Of a stretch of DNA of 64,000 nucleotides, positions 9,657-20,720 are shown one piece after another. How positions within the stretch are numbered: position 1 is the first letter of the stretch; every line of letters begins with the position of its first letter. Origin of the DNA: Trichuris trichiura (lineage: Eukaryota > Nematoda > Enoplea > Trichinellida > Trichuridae); assembly GCA_037903355.1 (NCBI GenBank), contig JBAJFE010000004.1:5812001-5876000 (forward strand), written 5' to 3'. The notes under the pieces are model-generated. The model had not been told where the DNA came from, made no database searches, and saw nothing but the letters and a program-made list of their open reading frames with translations. The position numbers were made by a program, and so were the translations under genes.

Positions 9657-11853
9657 ATGGGAGAACCTGATGAGTTCAAGCCTTCGACCAGGGGCTGGGG
9701 TAGATTACCAGCAGAGGAAGTCGAGTCCCTTGCAAATATCATGAAGCAGGAAATGGAACAGGCCCATTTACTGGATAACGCCGGAGAACATGCTGAGATT
9801 GCTTCCATCATAGATCCTGTTTCTTTAACTGGAAGTCCAAGCAACGATGATTGCACTGACGATCTCATGATAGCTATCCTACTGCAGCATGAATTAGACC
9901 GTGAAAGTGACACTTTGCTAAAGTTAGGAGAAGAAAAATATAACAAGTGTGATAAAGGTGAGCAGCTCTGTTTGCTGAAGAAATTGGTGAACCAGTCTTT
10001 TAGTTGCGCTTTCCTTCGAAAATTACAAGGCTGTTCCCGATGTGGAGTCCGATTCAAGCGGCCCTGACGATGACAATTTGGAGTATCAAAATTACCAAAT
10101 TGACAGAAGTGAATTGACTTTTGCCATTTTGTTCTGCAAAACAAATGCTTTAGATTATAAGAAACCGTGTTTTGGAGCCAGTGGTGTAATTTTTAAGGAT
10201 GGGAAATACGTTTCAAAGCATGACAAAGTTTTGTGTGGCCGAAACAATACTTTAAAAGTTTTTGACGTAGGTATACTTTTGTAGGGAGCCTTTGTTTTCT
10301 ATTGGTTTTAGTTTCCGCCTGAATTTCGCACTGGAGACGCTGTTAAAATGGACGTGCAGCTATCGAATCAAGTTTTCAATCGTTTAAAGCAGCACAGCAT
10401 CGCCGCGGTGAAACGTCAGCACTTGCGCCATGAAAAAAAGGAAAAGTCGACCGCAGTTACTTTAAATATGTACCTTGTTTTCATGTTCAACATCTGCATT
10501 CTAAGGAGCAAGCAGTTGACACTTCCACTTCCCTGGAACTTTACAAGCTGATCAACACAAATTACCTGAAGGACGTACACGGAGTGGTTGCAACAGGAAA
10601 AGAAGCAGTTGTCTTTCACTCAATTTTAGCGGAGTATGTGCATTTTATGTATTACTTTAGTAGACCATTGACTTTTATAACTGTTCTCCTTCCGTTTGAC
10701 ACTACAGATGTCCATCCTTTAACGAAGCTACGGGAACACGCTGTACGCTAATCGTAAGATTATCTGATTGAAAACTGACTTTCTGTTACTGGGCTGAAGC
10801 TTAAAGTCATTGAAAAAAGAACATCTGTGGAGAAAAAGTGTTTTAGTCTGCAAGAATGAAAGCGAATTTCTAAACATGCTGTGACCTTAAGGTTCTGTTT
10901 TCTTTTTTCCGTATACGAAATGGCCACAGTTATACAATGACTTGTAGATTTCTTTTTGTACGACTGTATCGAATGTTTTATTAGAGATTTCAATTGTTTA
11001 GAGAGAGCGAAAATGAGGGAGAACACGTTGCTGTAAAAATTTACAAGACGACGTTGAACGAGTTTAAAAACCGTGCGCAGTATGTAAAGAGCGATAAGCA
11101 TTTGAACAAGTCGCGCCAAGCATTGGAAGTTTGGGCGCAGCGGGAATACCTTCATTTGAAGCGGTAAGAACTCAAACAAGTTGCTTCGTCATGTTCTTTG
11201 GTTTAGTTTTGTGCAGGCAGGCATAATGTGTCCCAAACCGTTGAAAGTTCGTGCTCACTTACTGGTGATGGACTTTATTGGCGACGCAGATGGTAGACCA
11301 GCGCCACAGTTGAAGGATCTTACATTAACGCATAAGGAATGGCATGCCGCCTATCGCCAAGTGGAGAGAGTTGTTTAAATCAATTTTGCTGTAAACTTTG
11401 CATTTAGAGATCTCTAATTCTAGGCGATGGAAATTATGTACCAAAAATGTGAATTGGTGCACGCAGACTTGAGCGAGTTTAACCTTCTGTATTGGCAGGA
11501 CAAAGTGTGGGTTATTGATGTGGCTCAAGCAGTTCACGTCGATCATTCGGATTGCTTGACTTTTCTTGCTCGCGATTGTACCAATATAGCCGAGGTGGGT
11601 TAATAATAGCTTAAGCATCTTCAGTTCAGCTTTTTAGTTCTTTGGACGAAAGGGTTTGAAGAAAATAAAAGCGAGAAAGCTGTTCAATCTCATCACAGGT
11701 TTCAAACTTGCTTCCGACGAAACTTTTGACTCAGACGTAAATGACCTGGTATCCCGTATGCAGGATGGAAGAACTGCTGTCTATTACAAGAACCGCGCGG
11801 GTTACGCACTCGAGCTGGAGAAGATCTGTGCTCCCGACGATTCTAATGCATGA
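9657..11853 (+). CDS. RIOK3: RIO kinase 3 (atypical serine kinase/ATPase), 9 exons
   Basis: RIO3 family protein; in animals RIOK3 is linked to pre-40S ribosome maturation and innate signalling in the cytoplasm. Inferred exons: 9657-9957, 10004-10108, 10154-10266, 10312-10455, 10506-10637, 10985-11163, 11207-11369, 11424-11594, 11638-11853. All are in frame with GT..AG introns of 43-54 bp except one of 347 bp; 507 residues against about 519 in human. Motifs: N-terminal SLANIMKQE and DRESD..LGEEKYN segments specific to RIO3, KHDKVLCGRNNT before the kinase, ATGKEAVVFH loop, VAVKIYKTTLNEFKNR with ATP-binding Lys283, HADLSEFN with catalytic Asp394, IDVAQ with metal-binding Asp411. Less certain: the start, the 10638-10984 intron, the 45 bp intron at 10109 (read-through also stays open) and the donor at 11370, chosen because it restores the family spacing before the catalytic loop. 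Confidence 0.93.
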
Positions 11854-11876
11854 TAATGTGAAAAATGACGTTAGTC

Positions 11877-11882
11877 ATTAAA
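11877..11882 (+). promoter_or_regulatory. ATTAAA poly(A) signal candidate for RIOK3
   Basis: ATTAAA lies 24 bp after the RIOK3 stop, followed by CTTGCAGTTG. Only about 122 bp then separate it from the next ATG on the same strand, a spacing seen in nematode operons. Confidence 0.4.
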
Positions 11883-12004
11883 TCTACTTGCAGTTGCATC
11901 GTTGAGTTGAAAATAGAACGGTTGCTTTCTGTGTGTTTCTTAGTAGAATTCTGATATTACTAATAATGGTTCCTCGTTAATTTTTTAAACGTTTTGAATC
12001 AGGC

Positions 12005-12439
12005 ATGGATAGTTCGACGCAGTGCTACAACCATGAGGCTGATGCTTTCATTCTGGATTATTTGGAAATGCTGGATGACTATGTGAGAAAGAAGTTCGAA
12101 CTTGAACGTCGGTTAAAGGAGTGTTGGTACCAGCTGGCACGAGCACGTGTTTGTTTGGGCTCCACATCTAAGGTCAGCAAGTTGCAGTTCGATTTCCGTG
12201 ATCAACCATCAATTTTGACGCTGGAAGTTTCTGAAGATGGGGATGTTTTCAAACTAATGTTTAGCGTGCCCATGGCCACAGTGGAGCGCGAAACTCTAAA
12301 GCGCTTTGGTATTTTGGTTCCGAAGAGTTTAAAGACTGCCCAGAGTGCGGTTGCGCCAGCAATTCAATTGGTTTGTGAAATTGCTGCTCTACAAAAAAAG
12401 ATCAATGCTTTAATGAGTAAATTTGAGCCTTCGAAATAA
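12005..12439 (+). CDS. CCDC115: CCDC115/Vma22-like V-ATPase assembly factor
   Basis: Single-exon gene of 144 codons. Family role (established): an endoplasmic reticulum/Golgi chaperone, the animal counterpart of yeast Vma22, needed to assemble the Vo sector of the vacuolar H+-ATPase. Sequence support: an N-terminal coiled-coil helix (about residues 10-42, LDYLEMLDDYVRKKFELERR) leading into a 'W..LA.AR...G' segment (WYQLARARVCLG), then a conserved C-terminal block FGILVPKSLKTAQSA followed by a second helix EIAALQKKI. Spacing and both signature blocks match the family, and length is slightly shorter than human (180) because the middle linker is short. ATG follows a T-rich tract ending in AATCAG (12000-12002), a possible trans-splice acceptor. 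It sits 151 bp after RIOK3 and may be co-transcribed with it. Its stop codon overlaps its own AATAAA. Confidence 0.85.
   Translation: MDSSTQCYNHEADAFILDYLEMLDDYVRKKFELERRLKECWYQLARARVCLGSTSKVSKLQFDFRDQPSILTLEVSEDGDVFKLMFSVPMATVERETLKRFGILVPKSLKTAQSAVAPAIQLVCEIAALQKKINALMSKFEPSK
12409..12414 (-). promoter_or_regulatory. ATTAAA poly(A) signal candidate for the collagen gene
   Basis: On the minus strand ATTAAA lies 36 bp past the collagen stop, inside the CCDC115 coding exon. Use of it would make the two convergent mRNAs overlap. Confidence 0.4.
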
Positions 12440-12440
12440 A
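12435..12440 (+). promoter_or_regulatory. AATAAA overlapping the CCDC115 stop codon
   Basis: The stop TAA (12437-12439) is embedded in AATAAA. If used, the 3' UTR would be only about 10-25 bases and the transcript end would fall in or beside the last coding exon of the opposing collagen gene. Confidence 0.6.
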
Positions 12441-12449
12441 TGCATGCTT

Positions 12450-13524
12450 TCAGTATCCCGGAGCAGTACGTGGTGTGGGGCAATGATCGCAGCTGCCGGG
12501 AGATCCAGCTGGTCCACGTACTCCTTGGGGGCCACGAACGCCAGGTTTTCCCTGTGGACCAGGGTCACCTGGATCTCCTGGATCGCCAGGTTCTCCTTTC
12601 AACCCAGGTGCTCCATCATTTCCAGTTTTACCCGGTTTTCCTTTTGGCCCTTTCGGTCCAACTACACCCGGAGGCCCAGGTGGTCCTTCGACCTTAGACA
12701 AAGTTCTTTAGCTTTTGCACATAACCTTGCAGGTGGCTTACCATGACGAGTTTTCCATCATTTCCTTTTGGCCCTTTTGGGCCACATTCTCCAGGGCGCC
12801 CTGGAGGACCCTCTGCTCCTACCATGCCTCGTTCACCTCGTTTACCATCGATTCCAGGAGCTCCAGGTGCTCCTTTGGGACCCGGGGGACCTTTGGGGCC
12901 AGCAGCTCCAGCTGGTCCTGGCGAACCCGGCAAGCAAATTTGACACGGCTCAGCCGGCGGACCTTCGGGCTCCAAAATTTGGCCAGCTTTTCCAGGCAGA
13001 CCATTTTCTCCCGGTGTTCCATCATTTCCATCGGGACCATCCTCACCAGCTGGACCTGGTGGACCTGGTGGTCCTTGATGGCAAGTGCAGCCTGAAGGAT
13101 GCATCTGTTTAACTTTCTATTTTTATAAGGCATGTCGAAATGAAAGCTTACAGTCGTAGGTTGTTGCGTCGTCCGCTAGTGTGATGTTTTGCACCGATCC
13201 GCCGCTCATCGTCGGAAATGTAACTTCTTCGGCGTTAATCCACTTTCCAAACAGCCATTCTCTTTTCTCACGTAAGTGAGGGCTGGCTTGTCTGTTCTCT
13301 GGAAGGTTGGCGACTGTTAGCCATAAATCCTTTGATCGACTTCGGCAGTTTCCTATTTCTTCGTCTATGTGTGTTTGCAAGTTTTGTAGATGATGGTAAA
13401 CTAGGGGCAGGCTAACCACTGAGACCATCACTGCTACCGTGCTGAGTACAACAGCTAAAAACGCAGTTTTCCGCATGTGCTGACATTCAGCTATTTCGCA
13501 GAATGCTTTTGGCTCACAGATCAT
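12450..13524 (-). CDS. Nematode cuticle collagen, 3 exons
   Basis: Exons on the minus strand: 13524-13152, 13091-12742, 12692-12450; introns of 60 and 49 bp; 321 residues, normal for cuticle collagens (about 290-330). A Col_cuticle_N-type start carries a membrane/signal-anchor helix at about residues 20-43 ([25 protein letters not shown]), then [13 protein letters not shown], as in the family. REKR at 85-88 fits the subtilisin-like processing site (homology box A). Cysteines at 125, 126 and 128 precede the first Gly-X-Y block; a break with CQIC, a second block, a short KLVMVE interruption at the exon 2/3 junction, and a third block follow. The C terminus has CDHC and a Tyr, usable for disulphide and dityrosine cross-links. 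The protein is secreted by the hypodermis into the cuticle. The acceptor at 13092 was preferred to the AG at 13105 because only it keeps the Gly-X-Y frame. Confidence 0.93.
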
Positions 13525-16500
13525 TCTTTAGTGTGGAATAGAGCTTACGAAACAGCGATTCTTTTAAGGCACTGGCAGCATGCATTGACCCGGCGATGTT
13601 TTCCAGGTCGCGCTTCGTTCGACGTAGGTATCAAGGCATTCTGGATGATTAAAAAAATTGCGCTGGAACTTGTCAATGCGTTGGCATGAACTGCTCAGCA
13701 ATTATAGACTTATAGGCAGATGTTAGTTAATTAAATCTGACTTCCTTTTGCTGCCTGGTGACCTCGACCTTTCTATCGCAAAGGCCACGACAAGTTACTG
13801 CGGTATTTGTGAGTTCACGCTGCTTGTTTTTCTAAGTTCCTCAGGCCGTGACCGAGAAGGCATCCTATCAATACATTGAATTGCATGGAAGGAGAGCGCG
13901 ATAAAACGTTCAATCGCACAATCGAGAGATGAAACGCAGTTTCTTATGAGAACACGTGCTTTAAAAATTAGATCCTGAGTTGTTATAAATGGCGAGACAA
14001 CGAACATGCATACTCCAGCTTCGACGAGTTAATTTTTTCTTGTTTTAGTATGTTGCAGGTAACCTACGGAGCCGCTTCTTTGTGTGTTACTTTAAATCAA
14101 ATCAAGCAGGATCGTAGACTACTATTTCCTGCAAGGCAGTTTTAGATTGCTCATTTATCAGCTTTGCCTGATGGTTCACAGAAACATTGAATGAACTGCT
14201 GAGATAGTAAAGATGCGGATTACGCTTTTTAAAAAATGATCTGTGTATATTATTAGTAATAAATGAAGTTTGTACGGTGACTAATGGTACTAATGATTTT
14301 TCCTTCCTCCTGCACTTCTTAGCATTGTTCTTTCTAGTACATCGCGCGTGATTCACTGCTTTGATAATGCAGTTTTTTTCAGGAGCATCTTGAAACTTCA
14401 TAATTTCTTAAGGAAAAAGCACCTACTTGGAGCACTTCATGCAACCGGCACCCTGACTAGGTCGGAAGCTCCGTCCAAGGTGGATACCAAATAAAACGAC
14501 TTTCCGTAAGAAATGATGAACTCCATTATTGTAAACTTGGGGACTACGATCTGTTGAGTTCATTTCAAATTTCAGGTTCCCTAAATTAATTTTCCTTCAT
14601 TTATAAAGGGTATTGAACAATTTTTTTTTGTGGTGAAGAATCTGTTCTGTAGATGACGTTCAGTGCCCAAAAGATTTTCATTTTTATTTACCGACGATGC
14701 TTTCGGGCCCAGCCACGGACTATGATCAGTCCTGCGTTTTTACTCACCCGTTAACATGTTTTTGGACATTGAACATACTCTTGATAACGGGTCATTCATT
14801 GCAAAAAAGATAGAAAAACTCCTTCAGTTATTTATTAACGTTATGCAGTTCGATATTTCATGGTCACAGACGCCTAACTGGTTCTCACACAGTAAAAGCT
14901 TTTGCACTGCTGCATAGTCACGATGTCTGAACAGATGAGCAGCTTTTCGACTTTTTGCGCTGTAATAATATTTTTCTTCTAAAAGTTTATGGTCTGTGCT
15001 CTCTTCGTTGCTATTAGTTTTGCGCACATCCGAGAGACTAGACTGCTCATCGCTTACAAATATTGACAAACCTGCAGTGAAGAGTATTGAGTAAAACGAA
15101 ATGATATCCTTCTTTCTGAAAAGAACTCGCCATTACCAAATAAGGTTTGGTAATGGAATTGTTTCATTTTCACCTACCGCTTTGTTTCCGTTTTTATGGT
15201 GACCGTTAGGCTAATTGCAGTACAAATGCTCTATTAGCGGCAAGCAAGCAATTCTGTGCATACGTAAAAATTTGGAGCTCTCAGAACTTGAAGGTCAAAA
15301 CGCTATTGAGTAATCAATAAAATAAGCATGAGAAAATGATTGACTTTGGATGTTTACTTCCCCTTTTCATTCTGCTCTTTTCCATTTTCTGTTGTCCATC
15401 GACATTACACGTTGTGACTGCAGCCCTAAAAATTTTTTATTTATGCCCCGTAGGCATGCATCGTTTAAATTACAACTTCTTCGTAACGAATGTTATTTGC
15501 CATCGTAAATCACAGCAGAGCGAAACAGCGAACGTTCATTAAGAGCGCTGTTTTACTTCACACTCACACGAATGCACGCGCACACACACGCATACACATC
15601 TTCCATCATCGTACTTCCATACGCCTACGCCGTGCGTTGATACTCAGGTTAAGCTCCAGCGTTCCCTTGCATCGATACCGCGAAACTGCTAGGCTTGAAC
15701 ACAAATTTTTTCCGAGACCATAGACTTTCATGAATTAAAAGTTTTATTTACGAAAGAGATCCCGCTATTCACGTAAAAAAGATTTTTAACAAACACAACA
15801 ACAAGGTGCAGCAAGTCACACAGCTAACTGAAAAGGGTTAATCCTAAGATAATTAAATCATTTGTAAGCTAAATAAAGAATGCTTCCAGAGCAGAATGGA
15901 AAGGAGGGCCCCAAGATGTGTTGCTGCAACGTGTGAGAACGTCGATGGACAATACAAGGACGAAAAAGACAGCAGAACGAAGCGATGAATCAAAACCCAG
16001 AAGTCTATTATTTATTTCATTTTCATTTCTGTTAGGTTTCTTCATGCCGTTCTTTAGGCAAGGGTTTTTCCCGTTGTCGTGCATGCCAGTACTTATGCTA
16101 CATAAGTGTCCACTGGCGAGTAGATGAATAGATTGTTAGACAAACTGCAGGACAATTTTCCGTACGTTCCGAAACTGCTGTTGTTCCTTCCTCAATTATG
16201 TTAGAAAGCTTCGCTGACACTGCAACAGGAACAGTTCCGAAATGTGGGAAACACTGCCATGCATCTTCGCTAACAATCTGGTTACCCATTCGTTGATAAA
16301 GCAGTTGTGTACTTTAATTACAGATACCAACGTTAACAGCGGAAGGTGAAGCTGGATAGTATCATGAAATTAGCTAATCTGATTAAACGACGTCCGATGT
16401 TCAGGAATATTCTATTCGGTTGGCCCAATAAAAATGTCACCAACCTGCAGAAGGCTGATTTGCGTGGCAATAACTTTGTTCCTACGGACTATGTATATTG

Positions 16501-19140
16501 CAATTAATCGCTTTTTATTATCTGTTATCTTTAATGCGGCAGTCTGCACCATACATATAAACGTGACCGTGAAGTACCTTTTCATTACGAAAAGGTATCA
16601 ATTTCTTACAGACATTTAACCTTGCCAAGTCGTGCTCAATAAACAATTAGTGCGGAACGTGCTTCGTTACTTTCTGGTGGAACTTCTTTTGAACTTTTCT
16701 GTTTGTCATAAACCGCCTCAAACTTTTTGGTGAGGCACTCTGAGCCGCAATGCTAATGAGTCTGCTTTAGCTGAGGTGCTAAAGTAAGGCATAGAGCAAA
16801 ATGAAATGCTTCACTGATATTGATCAATTCCAGCGTACAGACTGCTCGCGCTACCAACTTTCTACAAATAAAAAGTTTTCCCTTGCATTGCTCTAGTGCG
16901 CAAAAGAGAGCATCGCCTTAAAAAAAATTCTGAAGGAAACTACCAGCCTGTTAACAAGGAGGTTACGTCTTCAAAAATCTATTAATACTAAAATAACGTT
17001 ACAATTCTTTACATTCCGTTTCGTCCTTATTATTCTGTTACATCACTAACTTCTGATTTGTTTTTATACCTATATCTCTTTTATTTGGTGAAGGCTTCAA
17101 GTCGTCATGGTCAGGTAGCATACTTTCAATTTTTCAGAGGCCTACAGCAGAGATGAGTGCTAGGCGGGTTCATATAAGTCAGCTTCAGCTGGTCGTAGCG
17201 GTCATTCAGTAAAGGCTGCTGCACTAAGATGTGCTTGACGAAGCGAATACCTTCGAAAAATAGCCTCGCTAGAACTATGGAATAAAGTCACCTGATGATT
17301 AATGTTGGCATCAGGTAGCTGGCCGCTGCACAACAGCAACCACTGTCCACGTTTTGAGCGACAAACTGGAGAAAGCCAAGTCACATGAAGTTCACCTGAG
17401 AGACAGCTAGCTAACCCTGTTCTGGAAACCACTGATCGCTGAGAGGAACACTCAAACAGGTGGTAACCACTTGTAGGGGCGTTATGAGCCACCGGTTCCA
17501 TGACTGGCATACCTTTACTTAACCCATAGCGTCTCGTCTCCATTTTTTTCTTTGCCAACGCATGCGGGAAGCCGCATGAACCGCTCAACCGCCACTGTTT
17601 GATTGCGGTCGTACCATAGTCAGTTCCGCAGGGTCGCTTGGAGAGTCTGGAGAACAGGTTCGACAACAAGTGCCTTTTACCTTCGGGACTACTGGCCTTC
17701 TGGTGTTGACGCCTACTGCTGCAACGACCGTGGTCAGAAAACTGCAGTCTAGCGTCACTGCATGCGTTTCAGTGCTCTCTTAGAAATTACTAGTTTAATC
17801 TGTACAGTTGCGAAGGTAACAGAAGCCAATGGCAGTTTGCATATGAGAAAGAATGCGCCTTGATGATATTCCTATGCACAAGCTAATATCATTAGCTGCA
17901 GCTGCGTATATGCAACTGTTGCCGCAATGCAAAGCAGGGTGCTTTAGTTAACCGTTTGTTAAGGAATACATTAGACAGTGATTCTGAAGGGTGCTATTAC
18001 TCCTCTGGGGGTTAGGAGCTCGAAGAAGGACGCTGGAAGGCTGAGCATGTTCAACTTCTACCTGTGCCAAACAGCCAATAGGCACTGAAGATTTTGCGAA
18101 AGGTGCTCGCAGTCTAATTGACAATGTGGGCTTTCCAAATGATCCTATGGAACGATATTGTAACGGGCGCGACCAAATGGAGTTTGACATGTGTAGAGGA
18201 CATTGACAAGAAAATGTTGAGAAACCCACCAATAATGTAAAGCTGTACCAGACAACAAAGGGGAAATACATTTTTGCTGTCACAAAACGAGGAAAAATGA
18301 TTGCGGGGGCTACAAGAAAGCAAGTTTTTTTTTCAGGGCTGCCTCCCAGAATTCTCAGCATCTCCGCAAAACAGGACGTATATGTTCACAGAATCACAAA
18401 TAAGCAGAGTATATCATGTCTCGCTGGCGGACTAGATAGGTCCTCCTTATTTCAGTCCACGACAGTATACTCAAATAAACAGCTCTTTGCTTGAACATGA
18501 CCACGAATTATCGAATGGAATTATAGAACATCATATTTTGAGATTTATCCTTTTTATTAATACGATTATATCAGAAAGATAGAAGGGCAATTGCATCAAC
18601 CCCTTTTATGATGACGAAGCAGTTTCATTTTAGGTACAAATATTTTGTATTACCTCAAAGAAGTCTGGTGACTCTATTACAGTACATAAGTGAGGGTGGC
18701 AGCTTTGAACTACTATTCCTGGCTTACATTTTTTGAAAATAAAAGAGGAAAGACAAAAATGTAGCTTTCTAAGCGTAACGGTTCCGTTTTCAACGTAAAT
18801 GGTGATAGATCATATTTTGACGGTTAGCTTATGTTCACCGAGAGGGCTGTCCTTCGCAGCATCTTGTTTAGGGAATTAGATTAGACCATGCGCCACTTAC
18901 TGGCATTTCGTGGCTTTTGTTCAAGCAAACAGTTGCGCATGTACAAAGCTTTCTACATTCTTTTCCTTACAGAATTTGAAGTTTTCGCCGTAGCATGAAC
19001 AAGACTCTCCAACATTTCTTTACATGGCTTACTTTCTGTCAGACTATGTTTATGTTTGGTCATATGCTCCCCTTCCACTAAAGCTTTTATATAATTTCCT
19101 ATAATTACTTTTCGACCAACTTCTGCAATCTTCCCTGCCT
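13525..19140. other. intergenic, no identified gene
   Basis: Contains several unassigned minus-strand open frames (13795-14007, 14102-14401, 14824-15069 right after a CTGCAG acceptor, 15869-16084, 16098-16289, and a 155-codon frame at 17202-17669 that lacks an early ATG). None has a recognisable domain. There is a short CA-rich stretch at about 15560-15600. The collagen promoter presumably lies just above 13524, but no TATA or initiator was convincing. Confidence 0.4.
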
Positions 19141-19289
19141 TCTTACCACGGTTGTTCCATGTAGCTGTTTTTCCAATAACTAGCGCAGATGCAATACGTG
19201 CCGTGTTGCATACTGGTTTCTACAGAGCTAGGCAAAGCCTGACAAAAGCTTATTTTACTTACGAACCGGAGAGAGACAACGAAAAAGAG

Positions 19290-19725
19290 GATGTGGTGCA
19301 AAACAAGTTCTATAGGCATCTGCCAGTTATCCAACGGAAAGCCCCTGTCATCTGCCCTAATTGAGTTTTTCAAGAAGGAACGAGAAAAAATTGCCTTCGC
19401 CACTGGCAGTTCGGGTATATACCTAAAGTTCTTTATATGCTACGTAGATGATATCTTTGCTGTTATTGAGAAAGCGAATGAACAGATTTTTGTAGATCAC
19501 CTGAACAACTTGCTTCCAAATATGATCCCTTTTACTATGGTGCTAAAAAGTATCAACAGAGACAGTCTTTTCTGGATGTACTGATCTTATGAAAAAAAAA
19601 CCAGCTCAAAATAACAGTCTACAGGAGGTTCACGAATTCAGGTCTGCGTCTGCGCTACAGTTCCTACCATTCTACACCAATCCCCCTTTGCGTAGTGAAG
19701 CGCAAGGTGGACAGGACAGTTGTTC
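19290..19725 (+). pseudogene. Penelope-like reverse transcriptase fragment
   Basis: The open frame 19291-19584 contains a GKPLSSALIEFF segment (cf. the 'MGSPLSP..A..F' block), the catalytic YVDD at 19441-19452 in a CYVDDIFAVIEKANE context, and HLNNLLPNMIPFTMVL (cf. 'HLN..HP.I.FT.E'). The next conserved block, SFLDVLIL (about 19566-19590), is in a different frame, so there is a frameshift; then VYRRFT and a degraded thumb (LRYSS..H..PL..KR.VDRTV) follow to about 19720. This order is that of Penelope-like elements. No GIY-YIG domain or complete palm is present. It is a fossil, probably related to the palindromic copies A and B. Confidence 0.72.
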
Positions 19726-20344
19726 TTCGTAATGAAGAATCTCACTGCGAGAGAACTTTGTCACAAAGGCTATCCCAGAAACCTTGACTTATCAGTCATG
19801 CATGGTAGGATCAGACTGAGATCACAGAGCCCTAGGGAGCAAGTAAAAAGAGCTGGTTCTTTCTTTCCGCCTGCTCTGTTTCTTCCATATTCTCAAAGTT
19901 TAGGATAAAGGAACGGAGACACTGAACTAAACAAAGAATTTCAGGGAGCTTTTGAGCTCTCACTGCAACATACAGATGATACCAAGGAATGACTAACTTC
20001 GTGCATCTTAAGAGCATACCCAGAGCTTTGTCTTCAGCTTAGCCTGCGATTGCTTTGCCATTCACAGGTCGGCCTCGCTTTGCATGGCCTCACTTTGCAC
20101 TGTAGGATTTTCGATTTGTACGAGCTTAAGCATCAGAATTTGCATAAGCTCTTGCAAGAGCGACGGGCGAAGATGCTGTTTCCTTGCTTGAATTCTAGAG
20201 AAAGTACAATATAAATAGCGCAATCGAGATGGTTCATCGCTCATGGCAGGAAGTACTTGGAAGCAGCGCAAGCTCCGGCTGGCTTTCTATCTTGCGAGGT
20301 CGCACGGTCGAGCAGCCAGGTTCTTACGCGCTTTTCCGAGCCGC
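19726..20344. other. spacer between two transposon fossils
   Basis: No coding signal recognised. The frame at 20243-20437 runs into the Tigger-like fragment that follows. Confidence 0.4.
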
Positions 20345-20720
20345 AGTCGAAGAAATCGCGAGTTAAGTACCAAGAAGCCTGAGTTCAGTGACCTAGATGC
20401 GGCAGACATCGAAGAGACGTTCGCTTCCCACGGGTAAGAATTGTCTAACGATAACCGGCTCAACTTGAAGCAGGAAATTGCATTGGAGGAAGAAGATGAA
20501 TGCGCGCTCGATAATTAGGAAACTGATGAGCTGCCTTTTAGAGGTCTTGAAGAAATACTTTGCACGGTCAGGGACTTGAAACAAAAGGTGGTGGATAATA
20601 GCTCGACTATCCATCGTAGCATGTCAGCTAGGCAAGCGATACATGATGTCTTCTTTACTTACAAAAATGCTTATGAACAAAAGACGAAAGTGATATCCAC
20701 ACAGCGTACTTCGTTTAAAT
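20345..20720 (+). pseudogene. Tigger/pogo-type transposase C-terminal fossil
   Basis: Frame pieces read FSDLDAADIEETFASHG, then EEEDE, a stop, ETDELPFRGLEEIL, and HDVFFTYKNAYEQKTK..QRTSFKFF. The acidic 'DVD..DIEE' region followed by a helical stretch and a 'Q.S...FF' end is the C-terminal layout of Tigger/jerky transposases and parallels the fragment at 5052-5465. It has at least two stops. No terminal repeats were found around it. Confidence 0.45.

Noticed and set aside
9596..10144. 182-codon minus-strand frame over the RIOK3 5' exons
   Set aside because: Antisense shadow of RIOK3 coding exons; no domain and no ATG context.
10708..10753. Possible 46 bp extra RIOK3 exon ending in a good GTAAG donor
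   Set aside because: Its only open frame does not match the phase at the end of exon 5; direct joining of 10637 to 10985 keeps the frame and the kinase order.
12423..13112. Plus-strand open frames opposite the collagen (Pro/Ser/Trp-rich)
   Set aside because: They are the complement of Gly-X-Y codons; periodic collagen sequence keeps antisense frames open.
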